From positions 248,001 through 312,000 of the forward strand of contig CANLXA010000004.1 in assembly GCA_947494975.1 (NCBI GenBank): a DNA stretch of 64,000 nt, given 5' to 3'. A program made the translations under genes and the position numbers. Under the pieces are notes generated by a model that ran no database searches, had not been told where the DNA came from, and saw only the letters and a program-made list of their open reading frames with translations. This DNA is from an uncultured Roseicyclus sp. (GTDB taxonomy: Bacteria > Pseudomonadota > Alphaproteobacteria > Rhodobacterales > Rhodobacteraceae). Shown here piece by piece: positions 1 to 9,228 of the stretch (positions are counted from its first letter, which is position 1; every line of letters starts with the position of its first letter).

Positions 1-1108
1 GGGCGAGCGGCGTCCGGGTCAATGTCTGGTCCACGAACCCCGCCTCACGCACCCGGCGTTCGGCATCGTCAGTTTGGGTGAAAGCCAGGAATTGCCGCAC
101 CAGAAGCGGTAGACGCCGCGGAGCCAGATACATGTAGACCGGCGCGGTCAGCGGGTAATCCTCGGCCTTCACGGCATCGACGGATGCCGTTTGTGCAAAG
201 CCGCAGGCGCCGATCAACGGCAGCGCGCGCGCCATTCCCTCGCCTGACCGCGCGGTGATCCCCACGGCATAGGCATCCGCAGCCACGGCGGCCGCCAAAT
301 CCTCTGCGCTGGTGTGGCGCGTGATCCGGTCCGCCAGCCCGGCATCGGACGGCAGCAGGACACGCGCTGCAAAGGCCTGCGCCAGACCCAATCCGGGCGA
401 GAGCAGATGCAGCGCAACGGGTGCGTCCGGCCCGCCCAGATCCTGCCAGTTCTGCACCTCCCCTGAAAACAGCCGGGCCACATCCGGCAGTGACAGCGCA
501 TCAATCGGGTTTTGCGGCGAGACGACGGGCACCAGCGCGTCCAGCGCCAAAATGCGCACGCGGTCGTCCAGCGGCGGATCATCCGGGCTAACGGTCTCGG
601 CGGCGCGAATCTCGGCCACCGATGGCTCGCGCAGGGCCAGCGCGATATCGGCCTCGCCATTCAGCAGCGCCAGAAACCCGTTATCGGTGGTGCCCGGCGT
701 CACAACGAAGCGCGCGGCGGGCGATCCGTCCCCGCGTCGCAAGAGGTAGATCAGCCCGTCATCCCCTCTTTCCACACCCACCGACATGCCTTGCGTCTCG
801 GCAAAGGCCGCAAGCAGCGCGGGAAGAAGCCCCTCGGCCACCGTTGCCGCGCCCGCCACGCGGGCTTCTGCCACAAAGGTCGCCAAATCCGGGCAACCCG
901 GTCCGGCGCAGGAGACGCCGTCGGCGGATACCGTCAGGGCACCGTAGACGGTGTCCAACCGATAAAACGCCCCGTCATAGGACAGCAGGTTGCCCTCCAA
1001 CTCGACCGTTCCGTCGAGGGAGCGCAATTCGACATCCTGCGCGGCTGCGCTGCCGATGTGACATATGAAAAGGGCGGCCCCGATGGCCGCCCCGATCCCC
1101 TTGCGCAT
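1..1108 (-). CDS. PstS-like periplasmic substrate-binding protein (C-terminus cut by window edge)
   Basis: Partial gene: 369 codons are visible and the C-terminus runs off the left edge. The ATG at 1108 is followed by a clear signal peptide (about residues 1-23, ending GSAAAQ), so the protein is exported. The stretch LFSGEVQNWQDLGG is typical of the type 2 periplasmic binding fold of PstS-like phosphate-binding proteins. Related roseobacter proteins, as I recall them, carry a C-terminal OmpA domain, which cannot be checked here. The gene starts 21 bases after the preceding minus-strand gene and is probably cotranscribed with it. Ligand unknown. Confidence 0.8.
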   Translation of the reverse strand, partial: MRKGIGAAIGAALFICHIGSAAAQDVELRSLDGTVELEGNLLSYDGAFYRLDTVYGALTVSADGVSCAGPGCPDLATFVAEARVAGAATVAEGLLPALLAAFAETQGMSVGVERGDDGLIYLLRRGDGSPAARFVVTPGTTDNGFLALLNGEADIALALREPSVAEIRAAETVSPDDPPLDDRVRILALDALVPVVSPQNPIDALSLPDVARLFSGEVQNWQDLGGPDAPVALHLLSPGLGLAQAFAARVLLPSDAGLADRITRHTSAEDLAAAVAADAYAVGITARSGEGMARALPLIGACGFAQTASVDAVKAEDYPLTAPVYMYLAPRRLPLLVRQFLAFTQTDDAERRVREAGFVDQTLTRTPLA

Positions 1109-1129
1109 GCAAGTTCCGATTGCTGAGCC

Positions 1130-2137
1130 TCAATTGGAGGCGAGTCTCAGGTCGTCCAGAAGGTTTTGCAAGACCAGAACGTCGCCTACCGCGTCGCAGG
1201 GCGGTACCCTGAAGCTCAATTCCGTCACATCAACCGGACCGGCCCCTTCCGCGCGCAGGGTGCGGGCAAGCACGGTTTGGGTGCAGTTTGCAGGTGTTAC
1301 CGGGGCATCAATTGACAGACGCACACTTTCGCCCTCCCGCAAAGTGGCGCGGGGCAGGGTATAGATCTGTGCGAAGCTGTCGCCCGCGTTCAGGATGGTC
1401 AGGAACCCACCCGTACCTGCAATCGCGGCATCGGCGTGGGACGGGGCAGCCTGCCACACATGCCCTTCTTCGCCGAAGCGCGCACCGAATTCCATCGCGT
1501 GCAGTTCAAGGTCCATGTTACCGATCCAGGCCAATCCGATCCGGTCGAAGCCGCCCAGATCCGGCAGGTCGACTAGCGCTGTCTCCTCGGTTCCGTCAGC
1601 GAAGCCAACCTCGAAGAAGGCGGGCGTTTCGAAGGCCGGAATATCAAGCGTCAGAAGGCCCAGCGCATCGGTTTCCGCAGTCAGGCTCAGGCCGGAATGA
1701 CGGATCGAAACCTCTGTATTGCCGCGGCACGGGGCCATCACATCCAAAGCCACCACAGCCGCAGGCATCGCCGCCGCGGAGACGGAGATGGTGCAGGGCA
1801 GGCCCAGATCGCTCAGCGGCGTGGTTTCGGTCATCGGGATATCCGCCACCTCGATGATCTCACGGGTGAAGCTGGCCGGAACCACCATCGCCTCAGGCGA
1901 TACCGGGACGGCCGCCGAAGGCAGGCGCACATCAGCGGTCTGGGCAATTTCGGGGATCATGAGGCCGTTCAAGGACGCGCGCGACGAAGATGAATGTGTT
2001 TCTTCCAGGGCGGTATCGGTTGCGGCATTTGCGCCGCCAAGCCTTTGCAAGATACCGGATTGAGCGATGTAAAGAAGGCAACCCGTCAATAATATGATCG
2101 CCGCAGACACGCGGATCACGATGGTGTTCAAGGTCAT
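1130..2137 (-). CDS. conserved membrane-anchored protein of unknown function, downstream of secA
   Basis: 335 aa. One N-terminal transmembrane helix (about residues 5-26, VIRVSAAIILLTGCLLYIA) is followed by a large exported domain rich in Ala, Val and Thr that looks like beta-sandwich sequence. I do not recognise a catalytic motif. The ATG at 2137 is preferred because GGAG lies 8 bases upstream; a GTG at 2146 would sit directly on that Shine-Dalgarno. The gene lies between secA and the PstS-like gene on the same strand. A role at the cell envelope is an inference from the anchor only. Confidence 0.75.
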   Translation of the reverse strand: MTLNTIVIRVSAAIILLTGCLLYIAQSGILQRLGGANAATDTALEETHSSSSRASLNGLMIPEIAQTADVRLPSAAVPVSPEAMVVPASFTREIIEVADIPMTETTPLSDLGLPCTISVSAAAMPAAVVALDVMAPCRGNTEVSIRHSGLSLTAETDALGLLTLDIPAFETPAFFEVGFADGTEETALVDLPDLGGFDRIGLAWIGNMDLELHAMEFGARFGEEGHVWQAAPSHADAAIAGTGGFLTILNAGDSFAQIYTLPRATLREGESVRLSIDAPVTPANCTQTVLARTLRAEGAGPVDVTELSFRVPPCDAVGDVLVLQNLLDDLRLASN

Positions 2138-2209
2138 GGGGCACACTCCGCCTACCGTTTCAAACGATAGTATCGCGAAGGAATTGGGCGTGATTGTGCC
2201 CGAATTGGA

Positions 2210-2233
2210 GGAAAAAGACGGCGCTTTCGCCTT
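2210..2233 (-). terminator. possible intrinsic terminator of secA
   Basis: On the minus strand a short GGCG-AAAG-CGCC hairpin (2220-2231) is followed by GTC and five T residues, about 30 bases after the secA stop. The stem is only 4 bp, so termination may be partial and allow read-through into the next minus-strand genes. Confidence 0.4.
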
Positions 2234-2259
2234 ACTGTTCCCAATCTCGGATCAGCGGA

Positions 2260-4980
2260 TCAGCTCAATCGACCATGGCAATGCTTGAACTTCTTGCCGG
2301 ATCCGCAGGGGCAGATGTCGTTGCGCCCGGGGTTGCCCCAGGTGCTGGCATCGTCCTCCACAAAGCCGGGCGCGGGATCGCCGGCAGCCGCAGCGTCTGC
2401 GGTGGCCGGCGTGGCGCCTGCGGTGGCACCGTCCACTTGCGTCTTGGCGGCCTCTTGCTGTTGTTGCAACTGGCGCATCAGGGCTTCCTGCTGCTCCGGG
2501 GTCAGAGGTTGAATGCGCGCCAGCTTTTCGGTCACGTCGGCGCGCAGACCGTCGAGCATGCTTTCAAACAGCTGGAAGCTTTCGGTCTTGTATTCGTTCA
2601 AGGGATCCCGCTGGGCGTAACCCCGGAAGCCCACGACCGAGCGCAGATGCTCAAGCGTCAGCAGATGTTCCTGCCACTTCTGGTCGATGGTTTGCAGAAG
2701 CAGCTGCTTTTCGATGTTGCGCATCTGCTCGGGCCCGAATTGCGCCGCTTTTGAGGCCATGTATTCATCTGCCGCCTTCTCCAGGCGCTCGGTGGCCACT
2801 TCCTGATCCACACCATCCTCGTCGGCCCACGTCTCGATCGGCAGGTCCACGCCAAGGGCGGTTTTCGCGGCTTCCTTCAGCCCCTCAACATCCCATTGGT
2901 CGGCGTAGGATTTCGGCGGCATGTAGGCATCCACCATGTCCTCGATCACCTGGTGGCGCATGTCCTTGGCGACTTCGGCGATATCCTCTGCTCCCATGAT
3001 ATCCCGGCGCTGGCCGAAGACGACCTTTCGCTGATCGTTCATCACGTCGTCGAATTTCAGAAGCTGCTTGCGGATGTCGAAGTTGCGGCCTTCCACCTTC
3101 GCTTGCGCGCGTTCCAGCGATTTGTTCACCCAGGGGTGCACAATCGCCTCGCCCTCCTTCATGCCCAGCGTGTTGAGCATCTTGTCCAGCCGTTCGGAGC
3201 CGAAGATCCGCATCAAATCGTCTTCCAGCGACAGGAAGAACGAGGATTTGCCGGGGTCGCCCTGACGGCCGGAGCGGCCACGAAGCTGGTTATCGATCCG
3301 CCGCGATTCGTGGCGTTCGGTGGCCAGCACGTAAAGGCCGCCCGCATCCTTCACCGCCTGCTCATCGGCTTTGTGCTGTTCTTCAATCTGCGTGCGGATC
3401 GCTTCCGGGTCGCCGTCGGGATCGGCGGCGATGGCCTCCATGATCTTGAATTCCACATTGCCGCCCAGTTTGATGTCGGTCCCGCGGCCTGCCATGTTGG
3501 TGGCAATGGTGATTGCGCCCAGCTTGCCGGCATCGGCGACGATCTGCGCCTCCTGCTCGTGCTGGCGGGCGTTCAGGATGTTGTGCGGCAGCTTGGCCTT
3601 GGTCAGCATCTGGCCCAGCATCTCGGATTTCTCGATGGAGGTTGTGCCCACCAGAACCGGCTGACCCTTTTCGTGGGCCTCGGCAATCGCCTCGACGATG
3701 GCGTTGTATTTCTCCACGCCGGTGCGGAACACGGCGTCGTCTTCATCGATGCGCGCGATGGGGCGGTTGGTGGGGATCTCCACCACGCCCAAACCGTAGA
3801 TTGAGCCAAATTCCTCGGCCTCGGTGGCCGCGGTACCGGTCATGCCGCCCAGCTTGTTGTAAAGGCGGAAGTAGTTCTGGAACGTCACCGAGGCGAGCGT
3901 CACGTTTTCAGGTTGAATCTTGCAGCCTTCCTTGGCCTCGATGGCCTGGTGCAGGCCCTCGGACAGGCGGCGGCCCGCCATCATGCGGCCGGTGAATTCG
4001 TCGACCAGAACCACTTCGCCGTCGCGAACGATGTATTCCTTGTCCTTGTGGAACACCTTGTGGGCGCGGAGCGCGTTCGTCACGTGGTGCACGATCGTGG
4101 TGCTTTCGGGATCGTAGAGCGACTGGCCGTCGGGCAGGATACCCTCTTCGTGCAGGACATCTTCCAGGAAATCATTGCCTTCATCGGTGAAGGTTGCCTG
4201 ACGGGTCTTTTCGTCCAGCGTGTAATGCTGGTCTTCGACGCGCGGGATGATCTTGTCGATGGAGATATAGAGATCCGACCGGTCCTGCGTAGGGCCCGAG
4301 ATAATCAGCGGCGTCCGCGCTTCGTCGATCAGGATCGAGTCGACCTCGTCCACAATCGCGAAGTTGTGGCCCCGTTGCGCCATCTCCTTGATCGACCCGC
4401 GCATATTGTCGCGCAGATAGTCGAAACCCAGCTCGTTGTTGGTCGCGTAGGTCACGTCGGCCTGGTAGGCCTGCCGCTTCTCGTTGTCGGGCTGGCGGGG
4501 ATAGACGGCGCCGGTCGTCATGCCCAGCGCGGTGAAGACGTTGCCCATCCAGTCGGCATCACGCCGAACGAGGTAATCGTTCACGGTCACCACATGCACG
4601 CCCTTGCCGGTCAGGGCGTTCAGATAAGCGGGGAACGTGGCGACAAGTGTCTTGCCCTCCCCGGTCTTCATCTCGGCGATATTGCCCTGATGCATGAAGA
4701 GCCCGCCCATCAGCTGCACGTCGAAGGCGCGCAGACCCAGAGCGCGCTTGGCGGCTTCCCTACAATTGGCAAAGGCCTCGGGCAGCAGATCGTCGAGGCT
4801 TTCGCCATTCTGGGCGCGGTTGCGGAATTCCGCGGTCTTGGCGATCAGGCCGGCATCGTCGAGGGCTTCGAACTCAGACTCCAGCGCGTTGATCTGGTCG
4901 ATGATCGGGCGGACCGACTTTACCTTGCGGTCGTTCGGCGATCCGAAGACCTTTTTCGCAATCGTTCCCAGTCCGAGCAT
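2260..4980 (-). CDS. secA: preprotein translocase ATPase SecA
   Basis: 906 aa, normal length. SecA is the peripheral motor that drives unfolded preproteins through SecYEG. The nucleotide-binding motifs are present: Walker A MKTGEGKT near residue 105 and a DEVDS Walker B near residue 215, followed by EARTPLII. The helicase-like second domain contains [10 protein letters not shown] and [11 protein letters not shown] low-complexity Gln/Ala/Thr linker leads to the C-terminal zinc site [14 protein letters not shown], which binds SecB and lipids. It is transcribed divergently from the parvulin gene at 5241. Confidence 0.98.
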   Translation of the reverse strand: MLGLGTIAKKVFGSPNDRKVKSVRPIIDQINALESEFEALDDAGLIAKTAEFRNRAQNGESLDDLLPEAFANCREAAKRALGLRAFDVQLMGGLFMHQGNIAEMKTGEGKTLVATFPAYLNALTGKGVHVVTVNDYLVRRDADWMGNVFTALGMTTGAVYPRQPDNEKRQAYQADVTYATNNELGFDYLRDNMRGSIKEMAQRGHNFAIVDEVDSILIDEARTPLIISGPTQDRSDLYISIDKIIPRVEDQHYTLDEKTRQATFTDEGNDFLEDVLHEEGILPDGQSLYDPESTTIVHHVTNALRAHKVFHKDKEYIVRDGEVVLVDEFTGRMMAGRRLSEGLHQAIEAKEGCKIQPENVTLASVTFQNYFRLYNKLGGMTGTAATEAEEFGSIYGLGVVEIPTNRPIARIDEDDAVFRTGVEKYNAIVEAIAEAHEKGQPVLVGTTSIEKSEMLGQMLTKAKLPHNILNARQHEQEAQIVADAGKLGAITIATNMAGRGTDIKLGGNVEFKIMEAIAADPDGDPEAIRTQIEEQHKADEQAVKDAGGLYVLATERHESRRIDNQLRGRSGRQGDPGKSSFFLSLEDDLMRIFGSERLDKMLNTLGMKEGEAIVHPWVNKSLERAQAKVEGRNFDIRKQLLKFDDVMNDQRKVVFGQRRDIMGAEDIAEVAKDMRHQVIEDMVDAYMPPKSYADQWDVEGLKEAAKTALGVDLPIETWADEDGVDQEVATERLEKAADEYMASKAAQFGPEQMRNIEKQLLLQTIDQKWQEHLLTLEHLRSVVGFRGYAQRDPLNEYKTESFQLFESMLDGLRADVTEKLARIQPLTPEQQEALMRQLQQQQEAAKTQVDGATAGATPATADAAAAGDPAPGFVEDDASTWGNPGRNDICPCGSGKKFKHCHGRLS

Positions 4981-5240
4981 ATCGTCTCAACCTTGTGTCA
5001 CGGCCCGCTTGTTGGGCCAAATCTTGCGTCATCGGCCCATTTCCGCGGACCGGCAGCGTCTTGAACAATTCGTGTGGGGTTGCCGGGTTGTTCGGCCCTT
5101 CGCGGCGGTCTAACTATTGCGCGAACGGCCAAGGCCCCGGGAGTGAAACCCGTAAGCGAGATAAGGGGCGGCCCAAGGATAGTCAACGTAAGGCAACCCT
5201 GCCACCGGGGGGCCTGCCGACCTACAAAGGAATTTCCCCA
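4981..5240. promoter_or_regulatory. divergent intergenic region between secA and the parvulin gene
   Basis: 260 bases hold the 5' regions of both secA (minus) and the foldase gene (plus). The only clear element is the ribosome-binding site AAAGGA (5225-5230) for the plus-strand gene. Several short G/C-rich repeats could pair, but I cannot assign a riboswitch or a sigma-70 promoter with confidence. Confidence 0.4.
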
Positions 5241-6083
5241 ATGAAGATGCTTCTTGCTTCGGTCGCCATGGCCGCAACCCTCGCTGTTCCGGCCTTCGCC
5301 GATGGCCACGTCTCGGCGGATACGGTATTGGCCACGGTCAACGGCGAAGAGATCACGCTGGGCCACCTGATTGCCATGCGCCAGATGTTGCCCGCCGAGT
5401 ATCAGCAATTGCCCGATGAGGTGCTGTTCGATGGCATGCTGGAGCAGCTGGTTCAGCAGCAGGTTCTGGCCGATGCCGCCGAGGCCGAAGAAGTGACGCG
5501 CCAGATGCAGCTTGGCCTCGAAAACGAGCGCCGCGCTTTCCTGGCTGCGATGTATATGGACGATGTCGCCATGGCCGAACTGTCCCAGGAAGAGCTTCAG
5601 GCCGAATATGAGGCCGTGTACGGCTCGGCTGAACCTGTCGTGGAATTCAACGCCGCGCATATCCTTCTCGAAACTGAAGAAGAAGCGCAGGCGATGATCG
5701 ATCAGCTTACCGAAGGCGCCGACTTCGCCGAACTGGCCGCCGAGCATTCGATCGGGCCATCGGGCCCCAATGGCGGCGCATTGGGCTGGTTCACCGCCGG
5801 GATGATGGTGCCGGAATTCGAAGAAGCCGTTTTTGCATTGGAGCCTGGTGAAGTGTCCGCGCCGGTGCAGACGCAGTTCGGCTGGCACATCGTCTTGCTC
5901 AACGAAACCCGCGATCAGGCCGCTCCGACCCTTGAGGAAGTGGGCGCCGAGCTCGAGGAAGGCCTGCGCCGCGCGCGTGTCGATGCCCGGCTTGAGGCCC
6001 TGACCGCAGAGGCCGACATCGACAGGCCCGAGCTTGACATTCCCGCCGAGCTGATCCGCAATCTCGACCTGATCGCGGAATAA
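5241..6083 (+). CDS. periplasmic parvulin-type peptidyl-prolyl cis-trans isomerase
   Basis: 280 aa. A Sec signal peptide (residues 1-20, cut after VPAFA) directs it to the periplasm. An N-terminal helical chaperone segment (about 30-130) precedes a parvulin domain (about 135-230) with the hallmarks AAHILLET, GPSGPNGGALGWF and QTQFGWHIV. The architecture is that of PpiC/PrsA/SurA-like foldases acting on exported proteins, which fits its position next to secA. The ATG at 5241 follows AAAGGA with 10 bases spacing and gives an intact signal peptide. Upstream in-frame codons are open but lack signal-peptide character. Confidence 0.93.
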   Translation: MKMLLASVAMAATLAVPAFADGHVSADTVLATVNGEEITLGHLIAMRQMLPAEYQQLPDEVLFDGMLEQLVQQQVLADAAEAEEVTRQMQLGLENERRAFLAAMYMDDVAMAELSQEELQAEYEAVYGSAEPVVEFNAAHILLETEEEAQAMIDQLTEGADFAELAAEHSIGPSGPNGGALGWFTAGMMVPEFEEAVFALEPGEVSAPVQTQFGWHIVLLNETRDQAAPTLEEVGAELEEGLRRARVDARLEALTAEADIDRPELDIPAELIRNLDLIAE

Positions 6084-6110
6084 GCAGCGCAGCTGCGTCG
6101 GGAGGGGCCG

Positions 6111-7505
6111 TTGGCGAAGGACAAGAAGAAAAAGAAGGCGGGTAAGTCCGCCGACGCAAAGGCAAAAAAGGGGAAGGCGGCCAAGTCCGCCAACCCGAAA
6201 TCCGACAAGCAGAAACCGGCCGAGGTGAAGTCCAAACTCGCGGTGGCGACAGGCGGATCGAAATACAAGGTCTCGCCCCTCGCCCCCAACGGCTTTCCCG
6301 ACCTACCGTTGATCGACGGCGTGCGCTTCGCGGCTGATGCCGTGGGCGTGCGCTACAAGAACCGGGCCGACGTGATGCTGGCCCATGTGGCCGCCGGATC
6401 GACCATCGCCGGTGTCTTCACCACCTCCGCCACCCGGTCGGCCAATGTACTGGATTGCCAGGCCAAGCTTGCACGGCTGGGCGAAGAGGCCGCTGACGGC
6501 TTCGCCATCGTGGTCAATTCCGGCAATGCCAACACGTTCACGGGCCAACGCGGCGTGTCGGATGTGGAGGCGATCACCAAGGCTGCGGCCAAGGCGCTCA
6601 AACTGCCCGAAGACAACATCTTCACCTCCGCCACCGGGGTGATTGGGGAACCCCTGCCCGCCCACAAGATCACGGATGCCTTGCCGGCGCTGGCCAAGGC
6701 GCTTGATGCGGCGGCCGCAGAAACGGCCGCCCGCGCGATCATGACCACGGATACCTTTGCCAAGGGATCCGTCGCGACCTGCGAGATTGGCGGCATCCCC
6801 GTGACGATCATGGGGTTTGCCAAGGGCTCCGGCATGATCGCGCCCGATATGGCGACGATGCTGGGCTACATCTTCACCGACGCCGCCATCACCCAAGACG
6901 GGCTGCAGGCCATGCTGAGCGCGGCCACCAAGGGCAGCTTCAATGCCGTTACGGTGGACAGCGACACCTCCACTTCCGACACGGTTCTGATGGCGGCGAC
7001 AGGGGCGGCGGGCAACGTGCCGCTGGCGTCTGGCCGCTCGGCCGAGGGCAAAGCCTTTGCCGCCGCGCTGGATATGGTGATGCTCGACCTCGCGCACCAG
7101 ATCGTCCGCGACGGCGAAGGCGCCACCAAATTTGTCGAAGTCCGCGTGACCGGGGCCAAATCGGCGCGCGACGCCGATAAGGTCGCCCGCGCCATCGCCA
7201 ATTCGCCGCTGGTGAAGACTGCAATTGCCGGGGAAGATCCCAATTGGGGCCGTATCGTCATGGCAGTGGGCAAGTCCGGCGCCACGGCGGATCGCGACCG
7301 TCTGACGATCCGCTTCGGTGATATTCTGGTGGCTGAAAATGGCTGGATCGCGGAGGGATATCAAGAAGATGACGCAGCCGCCTACATGAAGGCGCGGGAG
7401 CTGCTGATCGACGTAGATATGGGCCTTGGGCGCGGCGCTGCGACCGTATGGACCTGCGATCTGACCCACGCCTATATCGACATCAACGCGGATTACCGCT
7501 CGTGA
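6111..7505 (+). CDS. argJ: bifunctional ornithine acetyltransferase / N-acetylglutamate synthase ArgJ with Lys-rich N-terminal extension
   Basis: 464 aa. ArgJ transfers acetyl from N-acetylornithine to glutamate in cyclic arginine biosynthesis. The self-cleavage site is visible as MATML (Ala248-Thr249), with Thr249 as the new N-terminal nucleophile. ArgJ normally begins near KVSPLAP, here residue 53. The preceding ~50 residues are made almost only of Lys, Ala, Ser, Gly and Asp and resemble a histone H1-type tail. The TTG at 6111 has GGAGGGG just upstream. No ATG occurs in this frame nearer the core, which supports the extension. The stop overlaps the mutT start. Confidence 0.95.
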   Translation: MAKDKKKKKAGKSADAKAKKGKAAKSANPKSDKQKPAEVKSKLAVATGGSKYKVSPLAPNGFPDLPLIDGVRFAADAVGVRYKNRADVMLAHVAAGSTIAGVFTTSATRSANVLDCQAKLARLGEEAADGFAIVVNSGNANTFTGQRGVSDVEAITKAAAKALKLPEDNIFTSATGVIGEPLPAHKITDALPALAKALDAAAAETAARAIMTTDTFAKGSVATCEIGGIPVTIMGFAKGSGMIAPDMATMLGYIFTDAAITQDGLQAMLSAATKGSFNAVTVDSDTSTSDTVLMAATGAAGNVPLASGRSAEGKAFAAALDMVMLDLAHQIVRDGEGATKFVEVRVTGAKSARDADKVARAIANSPLVKTAIAGEDPNWGRIVMAVGKSGATADRDRLTIRFGDILVAENGWIAEGYQEDDAAAYMKARELLIDVDMGLGRGAATVWTCDLTHAYIDINADYRS

Positions 7506-7900
7506 AAACTGTCCTGGTGTCTGCGGTCGCCCTGATTGACGCCGATGGGCGTATTCTTCTGGCGCAACGGCCCGCGGGAAAATCCATGGCGGGCCTTTGG
7601 GAGTTTCCCGGCGGTAAGGTGGAAGATGGAGAGACGCCTGAAATCGCCCTGATCCGCGAATTGCACGAAGAGCTTGGGATCGATACTTGGGAAAGCTGCC
7701 TCGCGCCGCTGACCTTCGCCAGCCATTCATACAAAGATTTTCACCTTCTCATGCCGCTCTTTGCGTGCCGGAAATGGCAGGGCATGCCGCAATCCAGGGA
7801 GGGCCAGGACCTGACATGGGTCCGCGCCAATGAATTGCGGGATTATCCCATGCCACCCGCCGATATCCCGCTGATCCCCATCCTTCGAGACTGGCTTTGA
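7502..7900 (+). CDS. mutT: MutT-family Nudix hydrolase (8-oxo-dGTP diphosphatase)
   Basis: 132 aa. It probably hydrolyses 8-oxo-dGTP and so prevents A:T to C:G transversions. The Nudix box spans residues 38-60 (GG, then E at the fifth spacing position, then RELHEELGI), complete with the metal-binding glutamates. The GTG start at 7502 overlaps the argJ stop in a GTGA, indicating translational coupling. The argJ-mutT pairing is common in this family. Confidence 0.93.
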   Translation: MKTVLVSAVALIDADGRILLAQRPAGKSMAGLWEFPGGKVEDGETPEIALIRELHEELGIDTWESCLAPLTFASHSYKDFHLLMPLFACRKWQGMPQSREGQDLTWVRANELRDYPMPPADIPLIPILRDWL

Positions 7901-8026
7901 GGCCACAGTTTCAGAGTTCCTGAATCAATTATTCTGAAAAACGACATCAATCTTCATTTTTCGCGTGATTTGTTAACAAAACTGAGTAGCATCGCCCAAA
8001 GCAGAGGCGTCTGGGGGGATGAAACT
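7901..8026 (+). promoter_or_regulatory. AT-rich upstream region with perfect palindrome TTGTTAACAA
   Basis: This gap is clearly richer in A/T than its surroundings and contains the perfect 10-bp palindrome TTGTTAACAA (7970-7979). It also holds the Shine-Dalgarno GGGGGAT (8014-8020) of the small ORF at 8027. It probably holds the promoter of that ORF. No -35/-10 pair can be assigned with confidence. Confidence 0.4.
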
Positions 8027-8167
8027 GTGCTCACTACCGTTCTTATCGGGACTTGCGTGTCGGTTCAGGGGATCTTCGTGCAAAAGTTGACCAATGGTCT
8101 TGTGACCGTCCGCGTGGGAGAAAAGCTCTTCACCGGTCGGCCAGTCTTGGCTCTCGAGGTCGCCTAG
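8027..8167 (+). CDS. small conserved-looking protein of unknown function (46 aa)
   Basis: A 46-codon frame encodes a compact beta-rich peptide (VLIGTCVSVQGIFV, then LVTVRVGEKLFTGRPV) with regular alternation of hydrophobic residues, as in a small SH3-like barrel. The GTG at 8027 is chosen because GGGGGAT ends 6 bases before it. A longer form from a TTG at 7970 is open but lacks such a site. The stop TAG overlaps the hemH stop in a shared CTAG (8164-8167), so the genes converge with no space. I recall similar short ORFs in other roseobacters but cannot name the family. Confidence 0.6.
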   Translation: MLTTVLIGTCVSVQGIFVQKLTNGLVTVRVGEKLFTGRPVLALEVA

Positions 8168-9228
8168 TCGAGCCACCCTTTCAGGTTTTCTTCCACAACC
8201 GTCGCCAAGGCGCGCATATGGGCGTCGTCGTCGTTCAGGCACGGGATGTAGGTGAAGCTCTCGCCGCCGGCCTCCTCGAAGCTTTCGCGGATCTCTTCGT
8301 TGATCTCTTCGAGGGTCTCGATGCAATCGGCCGAAAAGGCGGGCGCGCAGACGGCGATTCGTTTCTTGCCCTGCTCTGCCAGCTTGGCGACTTCTTCAAC
8401 CGTGTAGGGCTGCAACCATTCCTCGGGGCCGAATCGGCTTTGGAACGTTGTGACGATATCCGTGTCACCCCAACCCAACCGCTCCTTCAGCAGGCGTGAC
8501 GTCTTCTGGCATTGGCAATGGTAGGGATCGCCTTCCATCAGGTAGCGTTTCGGCACGCCGTGGTAGCTCGCCACGAGAACGTCCGGCCGTTGCTCTAATT
8601 GCCCATAGGCGCGCTCGATCGATTGCGCGAGCGCTTCGATGTAAAGCGGATGGGCGAAGTATGGCTCCACCGTGCGGGCCTGCGGCTGCCACTTGATGTT
8701 TTCGAGGCTGCGGAAGAACTGATCGCAGGCCGTGGCCGAGGTTGCGCCCGCATATTGCGGGTAAAGCGGGAAAAACAGGATCTTGGTGCATCCCTGCGCC
8801 ACCAACTCATCCACCTTGGATTTGGTCGATGGATTGCCGTAGCGCATACAGAAATCCACGATCACATCGTCGCCGTAACGCTCGGCCATCAGCGCCTTCA
8901 TCTTGGCGGTCTGATCCTTGGTGATCGTCATCAGCGGGCTTTCCCCCGCCTCGTGGTTCCAGATCGATTTATACGCCGCGCCCGAGCTGAACGGCCGTTT
9001 CGACAGGATGATCAACTGCAGCAACGGTTGCCAGATCCACGGGCTGTAGTCGATCACGCGCTTGTCGCTCAGGAACTCGTTCAGATACCGGCGCATTGAC
9101 CAGTAATCGTAATTGTCCGGCGTGCCGAGATTGGCCAGAAGCACGCCCACCCTCCCCATTTTTACGGGCGGATGATCGGCGGGGGCGTGGGAGAGCGCTG
9201 GCGCGGGTGCGGCTTGCATCATGTTCAT
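8164..9228 (-). CDS. hemH: ferrochelatase
   Basis: 354 aa. It inserts ferrous iron into protoporphyrin IX, the last step of heme synthesis. Conserved segments are visible: GVLLANLGTPD, the catalytic His223 in SYHGVPKRY, the Cys-containing QCQKTSRLL, FQSRFGPEEWLQPYT and APAFSADCIETLEEI. A ~25-residue Pro/Ala-rich N-terminus precedes the core. The start codon overlaps the stop of the upstream methyltransferase-like gene (9225-9228), so the two form an operon. Confidence 0.96.
   Translation of the reverse strand: MNMMQAAPAPALSHAPADHPPVKMGRVGVLLANLGTPDNYDYWSMRRYLNEFLSDKRVIDYSPWIWQPLLQLIILSKRPFSSGAAYKSIWNHEAGESPLMTITKDQTAKMKALMAERYGDDVIVDFCMRYGNPSTKSKVDELVAQGCTKILFFPLYPQYAGATSATACDQFFRSLENIKWQPQARTVEPYFAHPLYIEALAQSIERAYGQLEQRPDVLVASYHGVPKRYLMEGDPYHCQCQKTSRLLKERLGWGDTDIVTTFQSRFGPEEWLQPYTVEEVAKLAEQGKKRIAVCAPAFSADCIETLEEINEEIRESFEEAGGESFTYIPCLNDDDAHMRALATVVEENLKGWLD

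Noticed and set aside
3913-5064. 383-codon plus-strand open frame antisense to secA
   Set aside because: Lies wholly within secA and the divergent promoter; composition is a mirror of the secA codons with no family motif.
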